Position numbers and translations under genes: made by a program. 64,000 bases of DNA from Serripes groenlandicus (taxonomy: Eukaryota; Mollusca; Bivalvia; Cardiida; Cardiidae): positions 200,866,356-200,930,355 of the forward strand of contig JASEVX010000001.1 in NCBI GenBank assembly GCA_031761405.1, given 5' to 3'. The notes below the pieces were generated by a model. It searched no databases. It had not been told where the DNA came from and saw only the letters and a program-made list of their open reading frames with translations. Positions 10,501-21,224 of this stretch are shown here, in pieces; positions within the stretch are counted from its first letter, which is position 1, and every line of letters starts with the position of its first letter.

Positions 10501-12200
10501 GTAGAGATTTCGTCTAACTTATAAATAAAAAGGATTATAATGTCTTATATACATGTAATATATACTTAGAAGCTATATCTTATCATTGTTTATAAACTAA
10601 ATTAATAAATATCACTTACGATTTATTGTCCAATGTGTTCTTATATTAATAATATGTTGTTATTCATTACAGAACAAAATAGAATAGGATTTGTAACATC
10701 CAGATGTACTGTAGGCAACTTGAAAAAAACATGTGTTCCAGAAAAAGTTAAATTTCCTCGAAATGATGGTTTTATTTATTCGTTACCTTGCTAATGTTTT
10801 TTGTCATAACATTTTCAGTTATATAGTTTATTGCAATTTATTTCAATTAACTGTTTGCCGACTTGTGTGTCGACTGTATGAACTCAATTGTTACGTAAAT
10901 GAGTGACGGCATACTTCTAATTGTGTTTTGTTGTAATTCATTATTAATAAAATAAATGTTTTCTATTGATTGGACAGTCGGCTTTAATCATACATGTTTA
11001 ATGCTTATTAAAAACAACTTGTCAATTAAACAGTTCATGTTTGTCTTTAGTTAAACCTCTGTTTGTTACGCTATTTGTATCCATGTTCCAGTAGGGTCAG
11101 TGAACGAATGCACGCAACATGCTACATGACAGTTGGCGCTGGATATATATATAGTGTACAAGAGAAAGTTGATGCAAGGCATCAATGTCGCCGGAAAAGA
11201 CTGCATTGATTTATTTATGTATTCTTGACTTTCCTTAGTCTATTCAAACATTAGGAACGTAGTAATGAAAACATTTGCTTATAAATTTTATATACATACC
11301 TATACATTAGGGTATCTATAAAAAATTAACGAAATGTGTACACATTTATCTGGCTTAAATTTAATTTTGCTGTTGTTACTTATTTAAATAATAGTATTCA
11401 TTCATATAATTTCAATGTTTGTCAATCTTATTCGAATCACAAGGTAAATATCCTGGTATTGCTTTAAAGGGAGGTAATTTGAAGAAAACAAAAGTCTTCA
11501 AAAGGAGAAATATATCAGCATTACCGTCTACAGTTTAAATTGTTCTATTGTTTGTGGATTTAAAAATGTTCTTTTTTTCTTATTTCTACATGTACAACGA
11601 AATATTGCGGCTTCTCTTTGACGCTTTGCGTCAAACATTCGTCTTGTAGTTGTCTAAAATAAAATAATATCACTCGCTTTTTCATATCGAAATGCGCATG
11701 CGCGAAAATCGATGTTAAAGGTCACGAAACTACACAACAGAATAGGGTCTATATTTAGCTTAGAAACAGTTCCTACTTTATATATTCATGGATAACATTA
11801 TTAAATGAATTCTACACAAATCAAGACATCTCTTTGAACATGAAAACAACATTTAGTAAGTTAAAATTGCTATTAAAAGGAGAATCCGAAATTGACCTCA
11901 ATGATGACACATAAGAGTCTGCATTAGGGGGTGTTGGTTCACGTCTTGAAGGGACCACTTTTGTCTTCGTAAATAAGACAAAAAACTTAAATGCGAGTGA
12001 AATAAAAATCAAAGCGCTGAAGGCACTGCATTTCTTTGGGTACACCTACCTGTACACTTATTGAGTTTCCATGATATATTACATTAACATATATGTATGC
12101 ATTGTGATGGAAATGGTTGGAAACCATATACAATTAGGTGGAAGTTTAAACAGCACTAAGTAAAAACTCATGCCAATGCCAAATTCATCAGTGTATATAA
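10501..12200. other. 1.7-kb interval without recognisable gene
   Basis: Mixed AT-rich DNA. Short ORFs (for example 12045-11821 minus) lack any family motif. The only notable site is a TGCGCATGCGCG string at 11693-11704. Confidence 0.6.
11693..11704. promoter_or_regulatory. NRF1-type palindromic site (isolated)
   Basis: TGCGCATGCGCG fits the NRF1 consensus YGCGCAYGCGCR. No CpG-rich stretch or exon is visible nearby, so it may be chance. Confidence 0.25.
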
Positions 12201-12201
12201 A

Positions 12202-12290
12202 AACAAGAGGGCCATGATGGCCCTATATCGCTCACCTGGTTTAATATAACTTCAAGTTTTCAGAGCTTTTACCCTTTACATAATAAGGAA
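12202..12290 (-). mobile_element. Solo 3' end of a Helentron-like element
   Basis: AACAAGAGGGCCATGATGGC, then CCTATATCGCTCACCTG, is the minus-strand terminal hairpin plus subterminal repeat. The inner sequence resembles the first bases of the element at 8844. No tandem core follows. Confidence 0.65.
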
Positions 12291-12965
12291 TGTAAGCTCA
12301 GCACGCAAAAGCTGTGCTTTATGAAGTAAAGAAACTATTAGTTTCCCTCTTTCTTACATACAAATAATATTTAAGATTCTATCAGTTTTGTCAAGTGAAA
12401 ACATTACCCAATAAACTGTCAATCAAACAGACAAGATTACTTCAGCAGATGACAATAAGAAAGTATCTGTGATGTGGCATCTGATCTTTTTCAAATCAAA
12501 ACATCTCATGCTCAGACTAATATTGGTGGTAATAAACCATATAGTGAGTCGATAAATTCTTAACACATAAACACAGAGAATGAATTCACCAATCTTTTAT
12601 ATTTTTATTATTATTTTTAAATATTACTTTTGGGAAACAGGCTGGATACATGTATCACCATTACTCATTATAATAAGGTGACAGTCTAAAACACTGACAA
12701 ATTAAGTAGACCCAGATCAGAAAGCAATACTTCTCTAAAATGGGTATGCATACTGTACCAATTTCAGTTCATACTACTTGTGTCAACACATTTTAAAATG
12801 CATGCATCAACCTTGAACAATAAATTGGGTTTCATGCCATTTCAACAGTATATGGGTTATATCTAAGTATAACTGTGCTTATACATACTACAATTAAATT
12901 AGTATTGCTAAGAAATGTGCAGTACACTATGACCTGCTGTGGACAGAAATCCAGACTGCCTTTTC
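12291..12965. other. Non-coding interval
   Basis: No exon-like reading frame, RNA gene or known repeat was recognised. Confidence 0.5.
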
Positions 12966-12970
12966 AAAGA

Positions 12971-13026
12971 GCAATGCAACAGTTCTAGTTATTCACACAT
13001 GCGAATAATTAGAACTGCTGCATGGC
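12971..13026. repeat. Imperfect 24-bp-arm hairpin
   Basis: GCAATGCAACAGTTCTAG at 12971 onward pairs with 13003-13026 across the loop ACACATGC (12995-13002), with three mismatches in 24 pairs. Weaker complementarity continues a few bases outward. It could be a small foldback insertion or a transcribed hairpin; nothing in the sequence decides. Confidence 0.6.
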
Positions 13027-13066
13027 TGTTTCCTTGATGCGCTATTAAAATGTGTTTACTTTTCAT

Positions 13067-13110
13067 AACAAGAGGTTCATGATGGCCCTATATTGCTCAC
13101 CTGATTAGTT
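13067..13110 (-). mobile_element. Solo 3' end of a Helentron-like element
   Basis: AACAAGAGGTTCATGATGGC followed by CCTATATTGCTCACCTG is the same minus-strand terminal structure as at 12202, with a partly decayed hairpin. Confidence 0.55.
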
Positions 13111-13192
13111 AGATTGTTAATGTGTTTAAAACAACCATGTTTTTTAAGAAACATTTGTGCCAAATTTTAACAGTTTACAATTTACATATAAG

Positions 13193-14070
13193 AACAAGAG
13201 GCCCATGAGGGCCTTTGGTCAAAAGGAAACAAGCTCTCATGCATACATAGATACTGTATAAGTTTGGTAATCATTGGAATGAATGTATATTGTTTTATGG
13301 CGCATAGACAGCTAAGGTCATTTAGCGCACAATTAAATTTTATTATTCATGATCCCTGGATAAACAAATCAGTACTAGGTTAGAAAATGTGCCTTGCCCA
13401 AGGGCACTCCACTATGACCGAATTGCCGCAACTGGGGATCGAACCAGGGACACCCTGTTTCGAAACCCTTTACGCTGACCACTCGAGCACAGCAAATTCC
13501 TAGTAATCATTGGAACGTAAATGATGACTCTTATCATGTTCACAAGGTCAATTATAGCAATTCAGCCAATTTAAAGGGTCATAATCCTGACATGCATAAA
13601 TGGTTTTCGAAAGGAACCAAGCTCTCACAGATATCTAGCTACTGAATAAGTTTGGTAAGCACCAGGTGATAAATAATGATTTATTGTGCTCACAAGGTCA
13701 ATTATAACTATTTTCCTGATTTTAAAGGGCCATAGTCGTGTCATGCATAAACATATCTGGCTGATCTCCGAAAGAAGCCGAGCTCTCACAGATATCTAGC
13801 TATTGAATAAGTTTGATAAACATAAGATAATGAATGAAGCTTTTATCGCGTTCACAAGGTCAATTATAACAATCTTGCCAATTTTAAAGGGCCATAATCC
13901 AGTTGTGCATTGATGGACCTGACTGGTTTACGAAAGGAACCGAGCTCTGGATAAGTTTGATATAAATCTGATTAAAATAAGAGTTTATCGTGTTATTAAG
14001 AAATTGTGGACGTATGGCAGACAAAGTGTGATTACAATATCTCACCTTGTCACTATGTGACAGGTGAGCA
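13193..14070 (-). mobile_element. Helentron-like element with both ends, interrupted by a Deu-SINE
   Basis: Read on the minus strand, it begins near 14070 with GCTCACCTGTCACATAGTG, a hairpin with GACAAGGTGAG, and ends at 13193 in a GGCCC..GGGCC hairpin plus TCTTGTT. The core has about four diverged tandem units marked by GTTCACAAGGTCAATTATA (13540, 13690, 13850) and AGCTCTCACAGATATCTAGC. The first unit is split by the SINE at 13280-13502. Confidence 0.7.
13280..13502 (-). mobile_element. tRNA-derived SINE with Deu-type core, 13-bp target duplication
   Basis: On the minus strand the head reads GTGCTCGAGTGGTCAGCG (A box) and CCCTGGTTCGATCCCC (B box). It is followed by GTGCCCTTGGGCAAGGCAC, the hallmark of Deu-domain SINEs. 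The copy is bounded by identical GTAATCATTGGAA at 13267-13279 and 13503-13515, so the insertion is complete and fairly recent. It lies inside the tandem core of the surrounding minus-strand element. Confidence 0.85.
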
Positions 14071-14535
14071 GATAAACGCATCAGAGAAATGAATAACAGA
14101 TCTGCCAAAGCAAAAATAATTGTATCATTATATATCTATTGACCACTTGAAAACATCAATAACTCTTTACGATAAACATCAATCTGAGCATGCATATTAT
14201 CTGATCAATCAGATCAAATTGCACAAAGGTGGAGGTTTGTCTGAATGTATTCTAGTCTCAAAGACCTTTGTTTCTGTTACAGAATGACACTCAACTATGC
14301 TACTTAAACTGTTTCATTGTGTGCTTATAGAAATACAGCAAACAGTGTTTATACACATATCCATTTACATCAAAATTTAAGACCAAGATTAGTAAAACAT
14401 GCAGGTTTACAACATAGGAGCAAGTTTTAGTGTTACTCAAAATGAACATTTGTTTTCAAAGTGACTCTAAATGTTCATTTTTATAGCATTGCAAGCTTTG
14501 TTGTAACATTTTGAAAGTTGAATTGTAGAACAGTT
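14071..14535. other. Non-coding interval
   Basis: AT-rich DNA between two Helentron-like elements; no gene or known repeat recognised. Confidence 0.5.
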
Positions 14536-15150
14536 AACAAGAGGGCCAAGATGGCCCTAAATCATGCACTCTTAGTGATAGTAAATTAGCAACAAATATT
14601 TAACTGCAAATATCTGTGAAAATTTGAACAGGAGCTCATGTATATGATATTGCAAGGAATGGACACTCTGTTAAAGAAATAGCTTATCAGTAAAGGTCAT
14701 TTGTTTCTTGAAATGTAACAAGTTTTGTCGTTTTGTACCTTTCCTAATGCCACATTGCTGCCCTGTTTGTCAACAAAATCAATAAGGCTTCAACAGATTT
14801 TGTAAGAGGATCACTTTAAGAACATTACTGCCAAAATATCTTGGAATCTGACCAATGAACTTTATTGAGGAAAAGGTTTTGAAAGTTTGGGTACTTTTCT
14901 CAATTTCTGATGATGCAGCAATCAAAGTTCTACACATAATGCCTACACAGATTGTAAGTTTTTGAAGAGATTGAAAAACACCCATCAAAGAAAAATTCCT
15001 ATAAAGTTACCTTGAAATTGGTAGAGTGGAATGGTAGGGGTTGTCATTTGTAGGTAAAGGTTCAATTTACCCCTTTTGTAATGACGCATGGTTGCTATGA
15101 TTTTGTAACCAATCACAACAGCTTGAACAAATTCAAAAACTGTATTATGG
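14536..15150 (-). mobile_element. Helentron-like element related to the 39-45 kb array
   Basis: AACAAGAGGGCCAAGATGGC at 14536 is a minus-strand 3' terminal hairpin. Read on the minus strand, the interior at 15010-15145 (a 'GTTGTGATTGGTTACAAAAT' block, GCAACCATGCGTCATTACAA, GGGGTAAATTGAACC) matches the monomers of the + strand array at 39317-45700. It is thus a divergent relative with few units. The 5' end is not found. Confidence 0.65.
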
Positions 15151-15314
15151 TAAACAATTTTTTTTATCTAAGGACACGTTGTTCAATAAAAATTATTATA
15201 AGCAACATGTCAAAGTCCATACAGCAAACTTAAAACAAACGTACCATGTTTCGGTTATAATTTGGATTTACACCATTTCAACAGTATTTCAGTTATATAC
15301 CGAAACCATTTAAC

Positions 15315-15475
15315 TTAACCCTTTACCACTGCAACAATTTTGCGGCAGATTGACTTTGAACATTATTTAAAAAATATCTCTATCATTGCATCAGAATGGA
15401 TAAACTATTACTTAAAGTGGAAAACATTGTGATGAAAGGATAACTTGCTTGTTTTGAAATATATGTTTGCAAGTG
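15315..15475. mobile_element. Degenerate TTAA-type foldback MITE
   Basis: TTAACCCTTTACCACTGC, TGCGGCAGATTGACTTTGA and AACATTGTGATGAAAGGA keep the order of the left half of the family. The right terminus is unrecognisable. Confidence 0.45.
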
Positions 15476-15689
15476 TTTATGAAGGTCACGTTATCGTTAC
15501 TTTTAGTAAATTAATACAGTGATTGTATTAAGTAGTAAATCGTATTCGTTTTGTTTGTGCAAGTATTGAATTTGAGAATGAATTCTCCTTTAGGCATTCA
15601 GAAAAATTAATATAGTCTCTTTCATCACAACATAATGTCTACAATTTATCAAAGTTATTAAATTTAGATGGTTCAATGTTTTTAATAAA

Positions 15690-16530
15690 TATCACTGGCG
15701 ATGCTTTAGTATCTGATTTGGCTCTTGTATGATTCAATGAGGAAGTTAGCGATTGATTTAGAGTCAATATTTCTCATCATTGTTTTTAGAGTGTTGTTAT
15801 CACTGTCCTGCCCTAAGATGTCACCAAAATGTTTATGTCGTAGTTCCTTGTTGCCTAGGCACGACACAAGGAAGTGTGTCTTGTCTTACGTGTCCTTGGT
15901 TACAGGTTCTTCTATCTAGTGGTACTCGGGTCTCCTGTATCACTCCAATTCTATGGATAGTGGGAAAACACAGCATCTGAATCACACCAATGCGGATCTT
16001 TGTTTTATTGACAATTGTCTATCTACATATTGCTCAGTTTTAAAGCAGTCTTTGAACAGTCTATACGTCTGCAGCTTTCGCGATTGATGTAACCCATCTC
16101 TCCAGGTTGTTTCCAGCTTGTGTCTCATACTAAGGTTCAAACACTTAATTATGTATTCACGCGACACATCTTTTATGGTATAAACATCAAAAAGGTTTAT
16201 GAGGTAGTTGTCCTCCAGTATTTGCTTAACGTCTGCCACGTGTCCCCTGAAAGCGTTGTTTTGCCTTTATCCCAGACAAAACGCAATGTGCAACGCGTGA
16301 AACAGGTAAGCAAGATAGTCTATGCCAAAGACAAATTATATCAGTGTCTTCTGTAGAGTGGGCTATTAAGTCCTGTTTCACCGTCCAGGGCAATAAAAGA
16401 AGTTTGCTTTCGATGCCCAGAAATGTTTGTATAGCCATGTGTTGGAGTTTGTTCATGTCGTCACAGTTTTTAAATCCCCAAACACCAGCTGTGTAGGGAA
16501 ACAATTGGAACAGTTTGATTGTTTACAGCC
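15690..16530 (-). pseudogene. 5'-truncated, frameshifted LINE remnant (ORF2 C-terminal region)
   Basis: Minus-strand frames 16504-16226 and 16239-15982 carry the C-terminal part of a non-LTR retrotransposon ORF2. PYTAGVWGF is the conserved segment after the reverse transcriptase thumb. It is followed by WHRLSCLPVSRV and, in the next frame, TTWRDGLHQSR and KQRSAL. A third frame near 15900 keeps a THFLVSC...LRHKHFGDIL stretch like the terminal Cys/His region. The RT palm (motifs A-C) and endonuclease are absent. At least two frameshifts separate the pieces, so this is dead. It differs from the LINE at 19985-23590. Confidence 0.7.
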
Positions 16531-16838
16531 TTCAGATCCAATGGACCACAATTTTCTGACTTTGGCTATGATAGCTCCATCCGATCCATCCTTCTGGGAA
16601 CTTCTGTCACATTGGAAATTTATAAATGATGTGTTACAGCACTGGAAAATAAAACAAAAGGTTAATAAATTAAATCTTCAAGATACTTTTTCGCCTTTTT
16701 ACCCAATTGTGTGAAATTCAACAGGCGACTCATAAAATATTAATGACTATATAGCATTTCCCAACTCTGATTAGCGTAACTTAGGCCTCAATGATAAAGG
16801 GGAAAGCAGCTGGGTTTTTTAACTACAATACGTGTGTC

Positions 16839-16991
16839 CAGGCACGTAGCTGCTGTTACGCCAAAAAGCCCAAGCTTGTACATTATTTTCTTGATTCTAC
16901 TTTTCTTCATATCAATAATTAATTCATTAAAGTACATGCATGATTTCTGTATAGCGGCTTGCAAATCCTATTCGGTCCAGCTACGCGCCTG
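16839..16991. mobile_element. hAT-like MITE, 153 bp
   Basis: The left terminus CAGGCACGTAGCTG and the right terminus (complement CAGGCGCGTAGCTGG) are inverted repeats with one mismatch. GTGTC flanks both sides (16834-16838, 16992-16996), a 5-bp target duplication. The CAGG.. ends and 5-bp duplication fit the hAT5 group as I know it. No coding capacity. Confidence 0.65.
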
Positions 16992-17457
16992 GTGTCAGAG
17001 AGTTTTTTTATGTTATAGTAATATACTTAAAAACCTGTTAACTGAATGAAAAATTTAACTCTGGAAAATCAGTAACAATAACACGAGTCAACACACATTT
17101 TAAAACAAAAATTGCATCACACATCAATTAAATATCCTTTCCCAGATACAAAAGATAGACGACTTTATTGAGGTGTTATTAAGGCATATTTCTATAAATG
17201 AAAGTTATTGAAAGGAGTTTGTAACACTTTAACGAAAGTAGAAATAGCTGTCAAAATGAGTACAAAATAACTAGGGTACGAAGATAACTTTGTTTCAAAT
17301 AAACAACATGGCAGATTGACAGTTCAATTGAACAATCACATTTTTTTATAAAAGCAAAACACAGAAATAATACTTACAGAGAGGCTATGCAACTTATTTC
17401 AAAACACCGAAATTGCATATAAAAGGAAAAACGAAAACATAACAGGTTTGCACGCTC
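16992..17457. other. Non-coding interval
   Basis: No gene recognised. A weak TTTCCCAGATAC...AGACGAC string at about 17138-17165 may be a foldback MITE relic. Confidence 0.4.
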
Positions 17458-17894
17458 GGGATACGTGGGAAATACCGGAATACATTGAAATATACCGAAA
17501 TATACTGAATATATACCGAAATACTCTGAATTACACTCGTGTAGTACACAAATAAGCAGTTTTGAATCGACATACAGCACAGAAAAGTATTGTCTTTCAT
17601 TACTTCATATTTGTTGAAATTTCCCGGGTTGGATTCCATCTTGTCAGCTGACAACTTTACACCCGTTTTATCCTTTTGACAGGATTGTGTATTTCACACT
17701 TTACTTGTTTTATTGTTGTGTAGTGTTAATTCATTTTTTAATCGGACTGACCAACAACTCTAAGCGGTATTGATACATATAAAAGGCCATGAGTCGATTC
17801 AAAAATGCTTATTTGTGTAATAACACAAGTGTATTTCAGTATATTAAAGTCTATTTCTGTATATTCAGTATATTCCGGTATTAACACGTACCCC
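17458..17894. mobile_element. Long-TIR foldback element of about 437 bp
   Basis: GGGATACGTGGGAAATACCG and the following GAAATATACCGAAATA at the left are matched in reverse complement by TATTTCTGTATATTCAG and CCGGTATTAACACGTACCCC at the right. The arms are about 70 bp and imperfect, with about 300 bp between them. Flanking duplication is not clear. Confidence 0.55.
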
Positions 17895-18560
17895 ATATTT
17901 GAAGTTACCGGTAGCATATGTTAGTATATTCTTGCGCTATAAAAGACCATCAATTATACATATGTCAATGCGCTTTTGAAGATTAATTAAATCCTAATTA
18001 TATTTTTTTCAATTTTCAGCAATTACTGGGTTCCTTTGATTGTACTTCAAGCGTAAGCGTTTAAAATCAGGTACTACATTGCGCGTAGGCTAATCATTTG
18101 GTACCGGTGTATCGGCAAATCGGTTGTGTGTACTTCGGTCGAAATAAGTGTAAGGATCAATTCTACCGCGTTCGATTATTTAAAACACTCTATTACATAT
18201 CAATACGAAATTCCTTTCCAAAAACTAGACGACACTATACAACTTATAAGATAACTATTGTGTTTCTTTATCAATAATGCTGAATTATTTGAAAATGCAG
18301 TGCATATTGGTAGAACTACATTCAGGCGTAGGCAACATGAGAACTGGAATTAACGAGGTTAGCCCTGAGTTTCCCGTAACTATACTTCTTTGGTAAACCA
18401 AAGAAATAAAAACTGCAAACATTAAAAAATCGGAATATTTATTTCATTTTAGATGTGTCATTTATTAGTGTTCGTAAACAACCACAATTGTAATATGTTC
18501 AAATCATCTAGATTTGTTTCTTTCTAATAATAAGCCGCCCTCCCATGTGATTTCCGAAAA
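17895..18560. other. Non-coding interval
   Basis: AT-rich with no recognised gene or repeat. Confidence 0.5.
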
Positions 18561-18564
18561 GCTA

Positions 18565-19640
18565 TTAAAAATAGAAGTCGCGGGCTTCTGCCCGGCGACT
18601 AATAAAGGAGCCCTCGATTATCCTTAACAACTTCTATTTTTCCTATAATGATTCAATAATTTATGAGCGACTGAATGTGATATAGTTATTCCATTCCTGT
18701 AATCTTGATTGAGTCGAAAAACGTTGACATTATTCTCCGTAGTTCTTCTTTTCCCACAATTTTGATTGTTATAGTCAAAAACATGAAAAAGGCTGCATAC
18801 AAGCTCCGTCTATAAAAGATGAACCCATAATGTAGATATATAAGAAGTCGATTGCTTGGGAAAGATTACAAAAAACGTTGACATTTTTCACCGTAATTCT
18901 TCTTTTCCCACAATGTTGATTGTTATAGAGTCGTAAACATGGAAAAGGTTACATACAAGCTTCGTCTAAAAGATGACCCCCATAATGTCGAAATATATGA
19001 AGTGTATAATTTGAATTGAGGAGTGACTGAATGTGATATAATTATTCTATTCCCGTAATCTTGATTGAGTCGAAAACTTGGAAAAGGTATTATTCATGTT
19101 AGAAAAGGAGCCGTCACTAATTTTTAACGACTGCTATTTTTCTTCTCTGAAATGGCGAGTGATTGAATGATATATAATAATTCTATTCCTGTAATCTTCA
19201 TTGAGTCGAGAACTTGGAAAAGTTATAATTCATGTAAGAAAAGGAGCCGTCGCTAATTCCAGAGACATATAAATGTGTTTATATGTCTCTGCTAATTCTT
19301 AACAACTTCTATTGTTCTTCTTTGAATTGACGAGTGACTGAATGTGATATAATTATTCTATTCCCGTAAGATTGACTGAATGTGATATGATTATTCTATT
19401 CCCGTAATCCTGATTGAGTCGAAAACTTGGAAAAGGTATAATTCATGTAAGAAAAGGAGCCGTCGCTAATTTGTAACGACTTCTACTTTTCTTCTTTGAA
19501 TTGACGAATGATATATATAATTATTCTATCTCCTTAAACTTCATTGAGTTGAGAACTTGGAAAAGGTATAATTCATGTAGGCCTAAGCTAGAAAAGGAGC
19601 CATCGCTAATTTTTAACGACTTCTACTTCTATTTAAACCA
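18565..19640 (+). repeat. 136-140 bp tandem array with rearranged units
   Basis: GAAAAGGAGCC followed by a (G/A)TCGCTAATT motif recurs with GAGCC starting at 19108, 19244, 19457 and 19597. Normal spacing is 136-140 bp; the 213-bp spacing is explained by the palindromic insertion at 19260 plus a partial duplication at about 19335-19410. The left part (18700-19010) contains a second duplication of about 150 bp marked by CGTTGACATT and TTCTTCTTTTCCCACAAT. A GC-rich hairpin (GTCGCGGGC/GCCCGGCGAC) opens the array. Confidence 0.8.
19260..19291. mobile_element. 32-bp miniature palindromic insertion
   Basis: CAGAGACATATAAA and its complement TTTATATGTCTCTG flank a TGTG centre. CTAATTC occurs directly on both sides (19253-19259, 19292-19298). 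Sister units of the array have a single copy at this point, so the insert and duplication are evident. Same end type as 4706-4742. Confidence 0.7.
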
Positions 19641-19690
19641 TTGAGGACAAGTATTGAATCACTTTAAATAATAAATTATATGATAACAAG

Positions 19691-19788
19691 TACAAATTAA
19701 AATCAAATTAAAATTACAAATTAAAATTACAAATTACAAATTAAAATTACAAATTAAAATTACAAATTAAAATTACAAATTAAAATTG
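19691..19788 (+). repeat. Low-complexity (ATTAAAATTACAA)n tract
   Basis: Seven or so repeats of a 13-14 bp A/T-rich unit, with one contracted unit near 19730. Confidence 0.85.
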
Positions 19789-19812
19789 AAATGGTTAGTT
19801 GTCTTTCACTAT

Positions 19813-19960
19813 AATCGGTCAATTAACACCTTACAATAACACCTTCATATCGATATAGATTATATTGTACTATAATCGATAAGTTAGACGAAATCTCTAC
19901 CCCATTTACTCTATAGGGGTATCTCTTTTTTCAAACTCCAAGACGCGGTTGAAAACAAAC
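19813..19960 (+). repeat. Second copy of the dispersed repeat at 3588
   Basis: CGGTCAATTAACACCTTAC, then CATATCGATATAGATTATA and AGTTAGACGA, parallels 3588-3760. The LINE begins shortly after its right edge. Confidence 0.6.
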
Positions 19961-19984
19961 CGTAAACTACAACCTTGACCCGGT

Positions 19985-20353
19985 GTAGAGGTAAAATTTA
20001 TTCCATTTAGATCTATAAACAGAGAAAATTGTAAACGTGGATCTGGAGGTGTTGGGGTTTTTATAAAAAATTCTCTGATCAAAAATGTATTTTTTCTTGA
20101 TCACTCCACTGAAAACTGTTTATGGTTTAAATTTAAAGACAAATCCAGCATATTTGGAATAGTGTATATTCCTCCGGAGAGTTCTAAATATAGTTCATTA
20201 GATTTGTTTGTTGAATTGGAAAATAGTATTCTTAATTTCAACACTGTTTATGATGACTGTGATTTTTGTATTTTTGGAGATTTTAATGCAAAAAGTGGTA
20301 AACTTGCTGACTTTACAGACTTAAATAAGTACATTGCTGATACTTTTTTTTGA
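19985..20353 (+). pseudogene. LINE ORF2, partial EEP endonuclease domain
   Basis: The open frame from about 19985 carries GSGGVGVFIKNSL, the ENCLWFKF strand, an IVYIPPESS segment and then FGDFNAKSG, which holds the catalytic GDFNA motif of apurinic-like endonucleases that nick target DNA. About the first third of a normal domain (the N and E catalytic positions) is missing. The frame ends by a shift near 20345 and continues in the next entry. I chose the left border where the translation stops resembling the family; there is no start codon. Confidence 0.8.
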
Positions 20354-21113
20354 TGACAGTACAAAGCAATCGATTGGACAAAGTCGTCTTATTGAGTTAG
20401 GATTTCCTGTTGATCGTTACTCATGTGATATAAATAACTGTAACAATTATGGAAATCGACTTCTTCAGCTTTGTAAGTTTACAGATGCCCATATTGCTAA
20501 TGGTCGATGTGGTGCTGATGCCTATATTGGAAAATGCACAACTACAAATACTAGTCTGATTGATTATGTTTTATTGTCTGCTATTAACTTTCCCAAAGTA
20601 ACCCACTTTGATGTGACAGACTTTAACCCATTATTTTCTGATGTTCATTGTGGTATAGAATTATGTTTTAATATTATCGGAGAGGATCTTGCTTGTAATG
20701 TAGATAATCCGGTCTCGAAAAACGATAAAAATGAGACAATTATTAAATCAATATGGAATAAAAACCTGAAGGATGATTATATAAATCAGTTTGATAATAC
20801 CGATACAAATAATATTACAGAAGAGATGATTAAAATATTAAATGATAAGAATTATAATGATGAGTGTATTAATTCTTTAACTGAAAAACTGTCAAGTATC
20901 ATAACTAACGCTGCTAAAAGGTGTAATTTAATACAAGAAAAAAAATTAATTCACAGGAAGAAAAAATGCAAAATTAACCAAAAATGGTTTGATAAAGATT
21001 GCTTGAAATTTAGAAAGGAATATTACCTAAGCAGAAATACCTATAGGAAAAATAAAACCGAAGGGAATAAAAGCCTAATGATGATAAGCAGTAAAAGATA
21101 TAAAAAGAATTAA
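20334..21113 (+). pseudogene. LINE ORF2, end of endonuclease plus linker
   Basis: It continues the domain one frame over. SLIDYVLLS and FSDVHCGIEL occupy the positions of the conserved SLID and SD.H motifs near the end of the EEP fold. About 120 residues of charged linker follow (RKKKCKINQKWFDKDC, the W.D..C pattern common before LINE reverse transcriptases). A frameshift near 21105 ends the frame; a second near 21150 returns to it. Confidence 0.8.
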
Positions 21114-21224
21114 ATGAAAAGTTTAACAGTTTCAATGACAATGTCATAAAAACTGAGAGGACTTAAACATAGTGATCCTAAATCTTATTGGAGTTTATTA
21201 AATAAATATTCTTCAGATAAAAAA

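Noticed and set aside
11693..11704. NRF1-like site as evidence of a promoter
   Set aside because: It is isolated, with no CpG-rich context or exon nearby; listed only as a weak site.
16427..16714. 95-codon + strand frame
   Set aside because: Antisense shadow of the minus-strand LINE remnant and flanking AT-rich DNA; no motif.
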